From CAYTZN01 sp964442495 (lineage in GTDB: Bacteria; Pseudomonadota; Gammaproteobacteria; Legionellales; Legionellaceae): 64,000 nucleotides of DNA. The first letter of the stretch is position 1. Each line of letters starts with the position of its first letter. Position numbers and translations under genes: made by a program. Under the pieces are notes generated by a model, which ran no database searches, had not been told where the DNA came from, and was given only the letters and a program-made list of their open reading frames with translations. Positions 55,585 through 64,000 of the stretch are shown piece after piece. The stretch is taken from the NCBI GenBank assembly GCA_964442495.1, contig CAYTZN010000006.1:1-64000 (forward strand), written 5' to 3'.

Positions 55585-55616
55585 CATCAATATGATCATA
55601 AATAAAGAGATATGAC

Positions 55617-57308
55617 ATGCGACTTTTGATAAAAAAACTTTCAACTGATGAAATTGAAATATCGGAGCTTGAAAATAACACTCCTGTTCGTACCTGGCTT
55701 ATTCCAAATGATCAGAAAAAAATTCAACAGAGATTGAAAAAATTGGTAGAGGAAATAGATAAAAGTCTAAATTTAGAAACAGACGTACCAATAAGCATTG
55801 ATGACATAACTGATACCACTAAAATAATTAAGTTTATAAAAAGTGAAACTAAAATTAATTTAGTACCCACCAGCCCGATTTGGCGTTGCGACTCTGCTCA
55901 AGAGGATTTTTCAGCTCTACAGCGTTTACTCTCTCGAATACAAACAGCTAAACCAGAAGTCGAATATCAAATTGATATTCCAATACAAGCAAATATTGCG
56001 CATGCAGCAACAGGGCATGATCGCATATTGTTATCCGAGTATACAAAATTAAAATCTGGCACTACCGTTCTTAAAGCTTCCGAGCTAGATAACGCTATTG
56101 AGAGGATTACATCTAGCCTTAATAAAAACTTTATCGACGATGCAGTAAAACACTATAAATATGACAAAATAGTAGCTGAAGCAGATAAACAAGGGGTAAT
56201 AGCAGAGCTAGAAAAGTCACTGGGGGCTGCAATAAAAACTCTGCATAGAGAAGAGCTTCGTTCCGCTAACGAGGGCCCACATATAATTACCTACCTGGAT
56301 AAATTAATAGCTCAAGAACTAGCGACAGGAAGCTTTGTATCGATAGTTGAAGCACTGGATAATTTGTTTGAAGGAGAGCAGTTTGTATGCACCGACGGAT
56401 CAAAATGTAGAATCGCTAAGCTGAATAGAAGCATACAAACTCTTCAGAAAATTGAAAAAGAAATTGGAAGACATTGTGCTACCCAAAGACAAATTGTCGA
56501 TACCTCGAATTCTGTTATTATGGAAAAATTTCAAGCAATATTGAATCAAATGTTAGAGGAATTTAAAAAAAGTAATGATGCATTAAAAATTGTATATTCA
56601 AAATCAAGCTACTTTAGAGAACTTATTTGGTCTCTAAGAGTATTAAGTGCCCACGAAACGCAATGCCTTAAGATAGAATTTAATGATTGTTTAAAAAAAC
56701 ACTTTGAAGATCGCAAAGTGTGTCTTTTGAAGGAAGATGGTTTATCTGAAGAAGAGGCTATTGAATTTCATTCAAATTTACTCAAAATGCTTGAAGCATT
56801 TTGTTTAGCATTAGATGAAGTCTTTATATATGCGGTCGAAAGCGAGGAATTTAAATATAAAGTCTCTGAGAAACATCATATCCCCTTTCCTGACAGTACA
56901 AATACTGAAGGTTTTTTAGAACAAAGCTGTCTCAATATGCTTCATGAAACCGAAGATAATACGTTATTTATTCTTGCTAGCCAGGCCGAAGATAACTTTA
57001 CTATATCTTATAAAAAAGCCTGTAATAATTGGGTAAAAAAATCAGTGAAAGATGAGCTTAAAACTCATAGACAAACAACTTTTTTTGCAAATCCAGATGA
57101 AGAAAGAGTAGAACAAATTAGCTCCGTCGTTTTTAAGACAATGGAAAAGCTCGAAATCGGATTTTTTGATTCAGAAACAATCCAAAAAATCAAAAATTTT
57201 ATCAAAGACTTATCGAAAGAACCCAACCTCACAAAAGAGAGGATTAAAACCATTGAAAAAGCAATATTCGACGCCAAAGTGAAGCCTCTTGCCGACCCAA
57301 GTCCATAA
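55617..57308 (+). CDS. Unrecognised 563-residue helical protein, possible effector
   Basis: No known family is recognised. The protein is charged, predominantly helical by composition (many Lys/Glu/Leu heptad-like stretches, e.g. ILNQMLEEFKKSNDALK), with no signal peptide or membrane segment. Two cysteines lie in a FVCTDGSKCRIAKL hairpin near residue 265. The coding DNA is more AT-rich than the core genes around gatCAB, suggesting acquisition. GAGA precedes the ATG by six nt. It begins a run of accessory genes extending to 62.5 kb and has its own perfect consensus promoter. Effector status is inference from context. Confidence 0.6.
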   Translation: MRLLIKKLSTDEIEISELENNTPVRTWLIPNDQKKIQQRLKKLVEEIDKSLNLETDVPISIDDITDTTKIIKFIKSETKINLVPTSPIWRCDSAQEDFSALQRLLSRIQTAKPEVEYQIDIPIQANIAHAATGHDRILLSEYTKLKSGTTVLKASELDNAIERITSSLNKNFIDDAVKHYKYDKIVAEADKQGVIAELEKSLGAAIKTLHREELRSANEGPHIITYLDKLIAQELATGSFVSIVEALDNLFEGEQFVCTDGSKCRIAKLNRSIQTLQKIEKEIGRHCATQRQIVDTSNSVIMEKFQAILNQMLEEFKKSNDALKIVYSKSSYFRELIWSLRVLSAHETQCLKIEFNDCLKKHFEDRKVCLLKEDGLSEEEAIEFHSNLLKMLEAFCLALDEVFIYAVESEEFKYKVSEKHHIPFPDSTNTEGFLEQSCLNMLHETEDNTLFILASQAEDNFTISYKKACNNWVKKSVKDELKTHRQTTFFANPDEERVEQISSVVFKTMEKLEIGFFDSETIQKIKNFIKDLSKEPNLTKERIKTIEKAIFDAKVKPLADPSP

Positions 57309-57420
57309 AGTAGGCTTCCGGTAAAATTTCACACCAAAAACATGCTAAAAAAAACATTTATCGTGCATTAATAAACCAATTGTGCTACACTTAAACACAA
57401 ACAAACTACATTTTGATTCT

Positions 57421-58521
57421 ATGTTTATAACCTTACTAGCAAAGAATACTCCTGACTTTAAGACTTTTCTTGAGCGAAACAAGCTCACTAGAAAAATATT
57501 AAGCTCATCAGATTCGAAGAGTCTTGCTAAAACCCTTTCTGAGTTCGCCAAAGAAAAACTTGGAAAAGATGGTCTCACAGAAGAATTTAAAAAATTTATT
57601 ATTAATGTATACAAAAACCAAAATCTTTTTAGCTTTAGAAAAAATATTACAACCTTTCCATTATTTAATAGAGCCTTAGACCCTGTAAGCTTATCATTAA
57701 TCGAGCACCATCTATTCCACTTTGAACCAGAGTCATCAGACTCTAAAGAGCATGACCTTGAGACACTGATTTCTTCTTACAACGAAATTTTTAATAAAAT
57801 ACAACTAGCTATAATAGTAAAATCAACTACTGCTCTAAATAACCCCATGGTTGTATATGATTATTCTGATGCCAAATCCCCCATAACAGATGACTCTCAA
57901 CTCCTTATAGATTTAGCCAAACAACTTGATAAAATTGAATCACCCCATCTCTTAAAGGGATTGCTGTTTACTGGTGGGCATGGTGCTCAACAATTTCTTA
58001 ATAACTTACCTCAAGAATCAATTGCTCGTGTAGTATGCTTATTTAATAAAAAAAAAATAAAATTTGAAAGCATTGCGATTGACTGTTGCTTTGGAGCAAT
58101 GCACTTTGAAGAGTTTAATTCTATTTTATCACCCACAGGTAAATTAATCGCAAACTCTGATGAGTCAAAAGCACACACAATTTTAGATGCGCTACAACAG
58201 AATGATGTTTCTGAATCAGAATTTAAACATGCCATAGAAAAATCACTAATCTACAATACTGGACTAGTGCTTTATGGCAAAGAGACTAAAAATGTATACA
58301 GCCTAAAACCAGAGCCTCCTAAAGATGAGCGATTTAAAAAATACTTAAAAAAATCTGCTTTAGTAGAAAAACCCACCTCAAATCAAGAGATGATGAAACA
58401 TCTTTACTTACCACTTAGACTTTTTAGTGCATCTAGATCACCAAGCACAAGTGACTCTGAAGATAGTAAAGCCATTGAACCGACTAAAGGCCTCTCCTCC
58501 TACATACCAAGACCCAAATAA
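57421..58521 (+). CDS. Putative clan CD (caspase-like) cysteine protease, possible effector
   Basis: A 366-residue protein counted from the ATG at 57421; a GTG at 57382 is in frame but lies upstream of an extended -10 candidate (TGCTACACT, near 57384-57391). Two hydrophobic strands end in the clan CD signature: H187 in GLLFTGGHGAQQ and C222/C223 in FESIAIDCCFGAMH, 35 residues apart, as in caspases, gingipains and C80 peptidases. There is no signal peptide. The C-terminal tail is Ser/Thr/Pro-rich (SASRSPSTSDSEDS). Coding DNA is AT-rich. Target and activation mode cannot be read; only the two-motif pattern supports the call. Confidence 0.55.
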   Translation: MFITLLAKNTPDFKTFLERNKLTRKILSSSDSKSLAKTLSEFAKEKLGKDGLTEEFKKFIINVYKNQNLFSFRKNITTFPLFNRALDPVSLSLIEHHLFHFEPESSDSKEHDLETLISSYNEIFNKIQLAIIVKSTTALNNPMVVYDYSDAKSPITDDSQLLIDLAKQLDKIESPHLLKGLLFTGGHGAQQFLNNLPQESIARVVCLFNKKKIKFESIAIDCCFGAMHFEEFNSILSPTGKLIANSDESKAHTILDALQQNDVSESEFKHAIEKSLIYNTGLVLYGKETKNVYSLKPEPPKDERFKKYLKKSALVEKPTSNQEMMKHLYLPLRLFSASRSPSTSDSEDSKAIEPTKGLSSYIPRPK

Positions 58522-58524
58522 ACA

Positions 58525-58782
58525 CTAATAGCTCCGCCCTCTTATATGAGGGTAATCCCCCCAGTTCCGCTGAGCACTTGTTAGGCGCAACAACCAATCG
58601 GCGATTTCCACGTTTTCATCGCTTAATTTTGCTTGATCCATGCCTCCATATTTAGCTCGCCATTTATAAAATGTTGCACTACTCATACCATGCTCACGGC
58701 ATAGCTCTGAAACGGCTTGGCCAGCCTCGGCTTGCTTTAAAATGGATAGTATCTGGCTATCACTATAGTTCGATTTTTTCAT
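58525..58782 (-). pseudogene. IS3-family transposase remnant (orfA fused to orfB piece)
   Basis: The first 48 residues are an intact HTH_Tnp_1 OrfA start (YSDSQILSILKQAEAGQAV, LCREHGMSSATFYKWRAKYGGMD). After KLSDENVEIADWLLRLTSAQRNWG, a stretch that belongs inside OrfB, the frame runs through the terminal repeat to a stop. An internal deletion has removed the rest of both genes, so no active transposase is encoded. Confidence 0.75.
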
Positions 58783-58853
58783 GCAGAATCTCCTGTGTGT
58801 AGGTTACGAGAAAATTCTACTTTTGACATCAGTTATTTTTAGGGGGGATTACC
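58551..58853 (-). mobile_element. Miniature IS3-family derivative with perfect terminal repeats
   Basis: Perfect 12-bp terminal inverted repeats, GGTAATCCCCCC (58551-58562) and GGGGGGATTACC (58842-58853), bound 303 bp. The interior is the deleted transposase remnant. Because both ends are kept it could be mobilised by a full-length relative. No clear target duplication was seen. Confidence 0.75.
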
Positions 58854-58986
58854 GAACCACACACAGTTGAATTTCTGTTTTAGAAAAAACTTCAGCAGTT
58901 GCCTGAGACTTAGATAATCAATGAGGTGACACAGTTAGATGAACACTCTCTAGAAGCATAACTACCGACGATACTTTTTAATTTTT

Positions 58987-59448
58987 TTAAAAACGAGGAA
59001 AAGGACTAAACGACCTAGATTGAAAAAATTCTTCCATTTTGATGGATATACATTCACAAATAAGTTTATTATATTGTTGAATAAGCTCTTCACTAGCTTT
59101 GCAGTCATCATATTTCATCTTTTTTAATACATGTCCCATTAGTGGCTCACTGCAATCAAGCTCACCTTGAAGAAGTCTTCGTAACACCATAAAAATATTT
59201 TTTATTTCTCGGTTTGTTGTTTTCCCATATATTGTAATTAATTTTTTTTCAAAATCTATTTGCTTATCATTTTTTGCGTGATTAAGACAATCTTTAATAA
59301 CCTCTGACCGTTCAATCTTCAATAATTTTTCAAGATTAGTCAGGACGTAAACATCAAAATACTCTGTAATTATAGTTTCAACAGAATTGTTTATTAACTC
59401 AGGACTACTACTCAAAAAACGTAGACCTATTTCATATTTTGATTGCAT
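58987..59448 (-). CDS. Hypothetical 153-residue protein
   Basis: Not recognised. The protein is helical and charged, without signal peptide or membrane segment; it ends in FFQSRSFSPFPRF. A GAG Shine-Dalgarno lies upstream of the ATG at 59448. It sits in the AT-rich accessory island between the miniature IS and the GH13 gene, so it may be a small effector or a leftover of a larger gene. Confidence 0.45.
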   Translation of the reverse strand: MQSKYEIGLRFLSSSPELINNSVETIITEYFDVYVLTNLEKLLKIERSEVIKDCLNHAKNDKQIDFEKKLITIYGKTTNREIKNIFMVLRRLLQGELDCSEPLMGHVLKKMKYDDCKASEELIQQYNKLICECISIKMEEFFQSRSFSPFPRF

Positions 59449-59532
59449 AAAATACTCACATTAAGAGATATTGGTTATTATTTTTGCTAGTTTGTCAGTA
59501 TACAGTACTGCCTTATTTTTATTCAATAATTT

Positions 59533-62451
59533 TCATGGATTTTTTTTGACCACAAGAGGTGTCGGTCTAATAAGATCAGTTTGTTGAGCATCCGGGTTCC
59601 CAAAAAAACAAAAACTAGAGGGCCTGCTAAGTCGTCGCGAGGTTCTTGTTAAACCACCTAACGCCACACCCTCTGCATTTGGCGTGCTGATAGAAACATC
59701 AAGATTAACCATCTCTAAACCTAAGTCTCGCAACATCTTCGCGTCAGCTACTTTAGCAGCTTCATCATGACCACTTTCGCACTGCAACTGTTTCATTACG
59801 CGCTCTTTATTTAGGTGGGAGCCCAATTGAAGATCAAAACCATTACCAACATAAAAATGCGTACTATGATTCAGCTTTTCTCCAGTAATACGGGTATAGC
59901 TCTCATCAAATAACGCTCCGTTTTGTTCTTGCCAATATTTCGTATAAGTGACAGACGGAAGATTTTTTGCCTCAGCGGAGAAAGGGTGAGCTAATGACAT
60001 AATCTCTCCTATACATGAATGACTTGGAAATAGTTTTAACTGAAACCACAATGCAATTTTTTCCAAATCTTTATCATCAAATATTATTTTTGGACCACTC
60101 AAATTTGAATTTAAAATAACAACCTCTGTAGACGAATCAGAAGTATACCTAACAATAACCTTATAATTGTCGCGAAACAGTAGTGCATGCGCCCCCTCGA
60201 GGGATTGAATTACCGCAGGGGTAGGTGTTCTATCTTCAGAATGCGACGACTCTATACCGCTGTCACTGCCTTCTTTCTCAATAGGCTCTATAACAAGAGG
60301 CGAATCGAAATTTTCAAACGCTGCATATTCAACGTCTCTTGCTGTTTGTAAATGTTTTTTTACCATCCTCTCGCTTATATGCTCACCATAACGTAAATCA
60401 AATCCATAGCCTAGATATAAATTAGTTGTATGATTCGCTTTTTTTCCTATGATTCGATTATAACTATCCTCAAGCTCCACGCCCTTACCTTGTGCCATCC
60501 AATAGTCAATATAACCACTGGCTGGGTAAGTTTTGGATTCTGCTGTAAAAGGTGCTGAAAGCCCTACTACAGCTGCTTTTCCATGCAATGTAAACGACTG
60601 CTGAGGAAATAACCGCGATTGAAACCATAAAGCAATTTTTTCTAAATCCAAACTATCAAATATAGTTTTTTGTACACCTGAATTTAAATTTAAAACGATA
60701 ATATCTGTTGTATCATCGCTGCACCGAACAACAATTTTATATTGGTCTGAGGACATAAACGTATGATAATCAGCACACTTCATAGTGGTTAGTGCCGAAT
60801 ATATTTCGTTTATTTCTTGAATAAATAATTCAGTTCCTAGGCGTGCATGTAGAGACTTTATTTTTTCATCAACACTTTTTTCGTTTTGATAAAAACTATA
60901 CTTATTGTATTCTGGATTATTTCTAAGAAACTCTATAATAAAAGGCAACCAAATGCGCAAGACATTCACATCATCTGTTAATTCTGGTGTGGTTTCTCCG
61001 CGCTTCTTGCCTTTTTTTGGTTCCTTAAAAAGGGAGTATTTTTTTTCAAAATTACTAAAATTGTCATATAATTTTTTATTTGCTAACATCGCCTCATAAA
61101 CATTATAAGTAACATCCTCTTCTTTTTTCAAATCTTTTGCAGTTAATAGCAAACTTGGCAAAGGGTTTCCGTTTTTATTAAAAAAAATTCGCGGATTTTC
61201 AAAAGGCGATAAAAGTTCTGAATACAGAAAAAAATACCCTGACATGCTTGCCATGGTGCGAGTGGCTATATTTTCAAACATCTCTAAACGAAATTTTTCT
61301 AACAATGCTGGTGGCGCTGCTTTTTCAAGTAATGTCCTTGCTATTTCATTTGCAAAAGGCAAAACATAGCGAAGGCATTGTTGTTGAACTGCGTCTATAC
61401 TCTCCATACCTTTGTCACGATACTCACCTTTTTTAATGGCATCTAAATATTTTTCAAATACATCTACTTTGGGGTTATCACTTTTAGTCAACATTGAAAC
61501 GCTAACTTTCGAGGCAAATTTTACAAAATCTTCGAAACCCTCCAAACTTGCAAAATTTGTATCTTCCTGAGCATTTTTAAGCACCAAGTTCAGCAGAGCA
61601 CCTCCACCCACTGAAAAATGGTCATGATTCCCCGTAAACGAAATGCCATTACCAGCAGCCAATTGTATTTTTTCTGAATCACCCATGTCTTGAGGACGTT
61701 TTATTCCTCCAAAAACATCAGTTCGCTGAAAATAAAGATTGCTGGTAACAAAATCTGACGTAAGCCCACAAGTTGATGCATCAGACAACAAACTGGCAAT
61801 ACCTTCTCCATGCGCCCTATCAAATAGCACTTCCTCAAATATAATGGCGTGCGGATAATGTTTTCTCACATGCTCATATAGCTCACGTCTTACCTTAGGC
61901 GTTAAATGAGAAGCCGCATCTATCCTTAATCCTGCAAAACCATACCCTTGGTCTTTACTGAGCAGCAAATCTATGGCTTTTTTCAAATAAGCAATGATTA
62001 AAGAAAATTGGGACTGAGCTTCAAAATTATATTCAATAATATCTTTTACTCTTGCTCCAAACCATTTTGGATTTTTTTTTAACAAACTAGAGTTCACACT
62101 GACATGCTTCCATACAAAATCAGCTAAAATAAAAAAATGACTATCTCGAGCTTTAGCATTAATGTTTCGAATGTCTTCTATTTTAAATTCTTCTCTTATT
62201 GTTTGTAGATCATCAGGCGCATACAGGCTACCGCTCAATTGAGTAAATAACCCTGTATCGTAACATCGCCTTTCGCATACAGTTTCGGGCGGCACCACAT
62301 ACAAAGGATTCAACCATGCGTGTGTAAATCCCATACGCTTAGCATTCTCAATTTGCGCGTCTAACAACGCGACAACATCACCCTGCGATGGGTGCGGTGG
62401 AAGAATATTGACAGCAATAAATCGCTCTTTTCCGTCACCTTGTATTGGCAT
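59533..62451 (-). CDS. GH13 alpha-amylase-superfamily protein with duplicated C-terminal module, possible effector
   Basis: A 972-residue protein without signal peptide. The N-terminal barrel shows the GH13 regions: D111-x4-H116 (DFVWKH, region I), GLRIDAASH with nucleophile D178 (region II), IIFEEVLF with acid E206 (region III) and FTGNHD with D277 (region IV). From about residue 590 two modules of some 140 residues repeat (each YKVIVR/YKIVVR...DLEKIALWFQ...LFP...FTAESK/FSAEAK...YW...I(I/T)G(K/E)K.NH(T/S)T). The linker is Ser/Glu-rich. Legionella LamA is a precedent for an amylase effector acting on host glycogen. GAGAG precedes the ATG. Substrate unknown; effector status inferred. Confidence 0.75.
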   Translation of the reverse strand: MPIQGDGKERFIAVNILPPHPSQGDVVALLDAQIENAKRMGFTHAWLNPLYVVPPETVCERRCYDTGLFTQLSGSLYAPDDLQTIREEFKIEDIRNINAKARDSHFFILADFVWKHVSVNSSLLKKNPKWFGARVKDIIEYNFEAQSQFSLIIAYLKKAIDLLLSKDQGYGFAGLRIDAASHLTPKVRRELYEHVRKHYPHAIIFEEVLFDRAHGEGIASLLSDASTCGLTSDFVTSNLYFQRTDVFGGIKRPQDMGDSEKIQLAAGNGISFTGNHDHFSVGGGALLNLVLKNAQEDTNFASLEGFEDFVKFASKVSVSMLTKSDNPKVDVFEKYLDAIKKGEYRDKGMESIDAVQQQCLRYVLPFANEIARTLLEKAAPPALLEKFRLEMFENIATRTMASMSGYFFLYSELLSPFENPRIFFNKNGNPLPSLLLTAKDLKKEEDVTYNVYEAMLANKKLYDNFSNFEKKYSLFKEPKKGKKRGETTPELTDDVNVLRIWLPFIIEFLRNNPEYNKYSFYQNEKSVDEKIKSLHARLGTELFIQEINEIYSALTTMKCADYHTFMSSDQYKIVVRCSDDTTDIIVLNLNSGVQKTIFDSLDLEKIALWFQSRLFPQQSFTLHGKAAVVGLSAPFTAESKTYPASGYIDYWMAQGKGVELEDSYNRIIGKKANHTTNLYLGYGFDLRYGEHISERMVKKHLQTARDVEYAAFENFDSPLVIEPIEKEGSDSGIESSHSEDRTPTPAVIQSLEGAHALLFRDNYKVIVRYTSDSSTEVVILNSNLSGPKIIFDDKDLEKIALWFQLKLFPSHSCIGEIMSLAHPFSAEAKNLPSVTYTKYWQEQNGALFDESYTRITGEKLNHSTHFYVGNGFDLQLGSHLNKERVMKQLQCESGHDEAAKVADAKMLRDLGLEMVNLDVSISTPNAEGVALGGLTRTSRRLSRPSSFCFFGNPDAQQTDLIRPTPLVVKKNP

Positions 62452-62575
62452 TAATCACTCTCATAAGATAGTTATATCTATATTGTAGACTACAGCCTAA
62501 TTTTTGTACACAAAAAATACAGTAATTATTACTATGATCAATTTCTTAGTGGTTTTTCAATTTCAAAAAATAAAA

Positions 62576-62599
62576 AAATGACAGCCATGGCTGTCATTT
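62576..62599 (-). terminator. Intrinsic terminator of the L,D-transpeptidase lipoprotein gene
   Basis: AAATGACAGCCATGGCTGTCATTT, a perfect 24-bp palindrome, followed on the minus strand by a T-rich run. It lies 19 bp after the stop codon at 62618. Confidence 0.75.
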
Positions 62600-62617
62600 A
62601 TATTAGAAATCCAATGC

Positions 62618-63178
62618 TTAACTGTAAGGTTTTACAATTACCGTGGTGCCCACATCGATAAAGTTTTCATTCAGCCACTTCGCGGCACTCGGCAATACCC
62701 TAACGCATCCATGACTTGCATTATAATTAGGAACCTCATATGCCGCATGAATAGAGTAACCACCATGGAAATGCATGCAATACGGCATTTTAGCGCCACC
62801 ATTGGTTTCTATTGGATAAAGGCTTGATGTACACTCAGCTCCCTTCTTAGAATAAACCCTAAATGTGCCTGTAACCGTGTGGCAAGAGCGGCCAATATCC
62901 TCGCAAAAATCTTTACCACCTGAAGCACTACCTGTTTTCACCCGATTGCCGTCCGCATCATATGCAGCCCAAGCGGTCGCTTTAGGGTCAAACACGAAGA
63001 CTTTTTTCCCTGTAGCAGGTCTTTTTTCAGGAAAATAAAAACTACCTTTCGTATCAGACATGTGATTCATGGTATAATGCGTATAGCCCGCATCATCCAC
63101 AATGGCTGTTCTATTACTCATTGAACCGCAAGCAGCCGTTAACACACATAATGGTACAATCACGAGTTGTTTTTTCAC
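62618..63178 (-). CDS. L,D-transpeptidase lipoprotein (YkuD domain)
   Basis: A 186-residue exported protein. The signal peptide ends in LTAAC (Cys17 lipidated). The YkuD catalytic motif has H144 (GGYSIHAAYEVP) and H156-G-C158 (ASHGCVRVLP), the nucleophile being C158. It catalyses L,D-crosslinking of peptidoglycan or attachment of lipoprotein to it. It is a different branch from the YkuD_2-like enzyme at 18601. A single-gene unit with its own terminator. Confidence 0.9.
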   Translation of the reverse strand: MKKQLVIVPLCVLTAACGSMSNRTAIVDDAGYTHYTMNHMSDTKGSFYFPEKRPATGKKVFVFDPKATAWAAYDADGNRVKTGSASGGKDFCEDIGRSCHTVTGTFRVYSKKGAECTSSLYPIETNGGAKMPYCMHFHGGYSIHAAYEVPNYNASHGCVRVLPSAAKWLNENFIDVGTTVIVKPYS

Positions 63179-63286
63179 AGTTTAATCCTCCCCTTTTTTT
63201 TACTGTATCGGGTGGATTTAGAATAGGTTTAGCTTTTTTAGTAAAAAAAATGATCTAAATGGTTTTTTTATATGTTATGTGATTGA

Positions 63287-63694
63287 TTAAAAATCCTTTT
63301 TGGGTGTTTGTGGTAATAGGGCTTGAATCGCCAATAAGAGCTGCTTATCGCTGCATTCAAAGCACCCACCACGCGCAGGCATTGCATTAAAGCCTTCATC
63401 AGTGTGTTTAAATAACCCATCCATTCCTTGCTTTAAACGTGCACTCCAGTCTGATGAAAAACCCATTCGGGGTGCGCCTATCTGGATAATAGGCTTTAAA
63501 GCATGGCAATTTGCACAGTAGTGTTGAACAATTTGAGCACCCTCATCCTTCGCTCCAGCAATTTGCCTTAAAAAATCTTGTGGGTGATGACTGACAGACC
63601 AAGCAGGAGTTTGTAACCCTAAAAAAAATAAACAAACAATCAGGTATGTCAGTAACTGCTGTAACAAGGCTTTGGGGCGACTGGAGGTTTTCAT
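63287..63694 (-). CDS. Cytochrome c5-type periplasmic protein
   Basis: A 135-residue exported protein with a hydrophobic N-terminal segment (residues 13-32). The haem-binding motif is C60-A-N-C63-H64; M105 in FNAMPARGG is the likely sixth ligand. C111 and C114 in GGCFECSDKQL match the c5 group's extra cysteine pair. It probably carries electrons in the periplasm. Alone between the L,D-transpeptidase gene and a divergent small gene. Confidence 0.9.
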   Translation of the reverse strand: MKTSSRPKALLQQLLTYLIVCLFFLGLQTPAWSVSHHPQDFLRQIAGAKDEGAQIVQHYCANCHALKPIIQIGAPRMGFSSDWSARLKQGMDGLFKHTDEGFNAMPARGGCFECSDKQLLLAIQALLPQTPKKDF

Positions 63695-63795
63695 GTTAAC
63701 TCACACTCTGAGCAAAGGAATGTCGTTTTCCATTACACCCTTCGTATATTCAGTTATAATGCTGGCTATTTTAGCGCTCTGATAAGGATAACACT

Positions 63796-64000
63796 ATGCA
63801 AAAATTATTTTTATGTACTCTATTGGCTTTTATTGGCTTTGGATTAATTGTAAATGATGCCTCTGCGGGTCGTTTTGGTGGGAGCAGAGGGTTTAATATG
63901 ATGCGCTCTAAAAGCATGTTCAACCACGCACCTCGTGCTAAAGCATACACGTCCAATGCTCGTAAAGGCCAGAGCAATCGCTGGAGAGGCGCACTCACGG
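63796..64000 (+). CDS. Start of an exported protein, Tim44-like candidate (truncated by window end)
   Basis: The ATG at 63796 follows AAGGA. The visible 68 residues are a signal peptide (MQKLFLCTLLAFIGFGLIV, cleavage after DASA) and a mature start RFGGSRGFNMMRSKSMFNHAP. GRFGGSRGF-type starts after a signal are common in bacterial Tim44-like domain proteins, which is the reason for the suggestion. The rest is outside the window. Confidence 0.6.
   Translation, partial: MQKLFLCTLLAFIGFGLIVNDASAGRFGGSRGFNMMRSKSMFNHAPRAKAYTSNARKGQSNRWRGALT

Noticed and set aside
63771..63998. 75-residue reverse ORF at the right edge
   Set aside because: Antisense to the signal-peptide gene starting at 63796, which has a good Shine-Dalgarno.
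1..64000. CRISPR arrays, rRNA and tRNA genes
   Set aside because: No regularly spaced repeats or recognisable tRNA/rRNA sequence were seen on reading the intergenic regions.

Overview
The window looks like a chromosomal segment of a Legionella-type gammaproteobacterium. The evidence is AT-rich DNA, core genes in gammaproteobacterial arrangement (rpsB-tsf-pyrH-frr, guaB-guaA, minD-minE, gatC-gatA-gatB), a fused anthranilate synthase TrpE-TrpG, and a scatter of eukaryotic-like proteins without secretion signals, as expected of Dot/Icm type IV effectors. The genus is inferred from gene content; no rRNA is present to fix it.

Layout. 1-1.2 kb: a protein with two tandem bZIP-like domains, the most unusual gene here, directly downstream of prfC. 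3-6 kb: an operon of valine/branched-chain acyl-CoA catabolism. 6-13.2 kb: recQ, two small exported proteins, aconitase and an amino acid permease. 13.3-14.7 kb: an IS3-family insertion with a frameshifted orfA. 14.9-20.8 kb: putA, an L,D-transpeptidase, a ProQ/FinO protein, ubiG. 20.8-27.5 kb: a uracil-DNA-glycosylase-like gene and an arginine succinyltransferase operon (M20 hydrolase, astA, astD, astB, spermidine-synthase-like). 27.5-33.7 kb: frr, pyrH, tsf, rpsB, with glnD divergent.

33.7-37.4 kb is an accessory island. A CE-clan (Ulp1-like) cysteine protease sits under a PmrA-box-like promoter, and an OTU-like protease lies at the other end. Between them are remnants of an IS5-type transposase and a helicase-like gene. 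37.6-42.5 kb returns to the core: tadA, guaA, guaB, minD, minE. 42.9-50 kb is a tightly overlapping operon: ugpA-ugpE-ugpC transporter, DUF1189 membrane protein, alpha/beta hydrolase, FadE-type acyl-CoA dehydrogenase. Then come trpEG and gatCAB.

55.6-62.5 kb is a second accessory island of AT-rich genes: an unrecognised 563-residue protein under a perfect consensus sigma-70 promoter, a predicted clan CD (caspase-like) protease, a miniature IS derivative, a small unknown protein, and a large cytosolic-type GH13 glycosidase with a duplicated C-terminal module. The window ends with an L,D-transpeptidase lipoprotein, a c5-type cytochrome and the start of a small exported protein.

Catabolism fits an amino-acid-consuming intracellular bacterium: proline (putA), arginine (ast), valine (acyl-CoA genes), fatty acids (fadE) and aconitase all feed the TCA cycle. 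The accessory genes point to manipulation of host ubiquitin, proteolysis, polysaccharide and possibly transcription.
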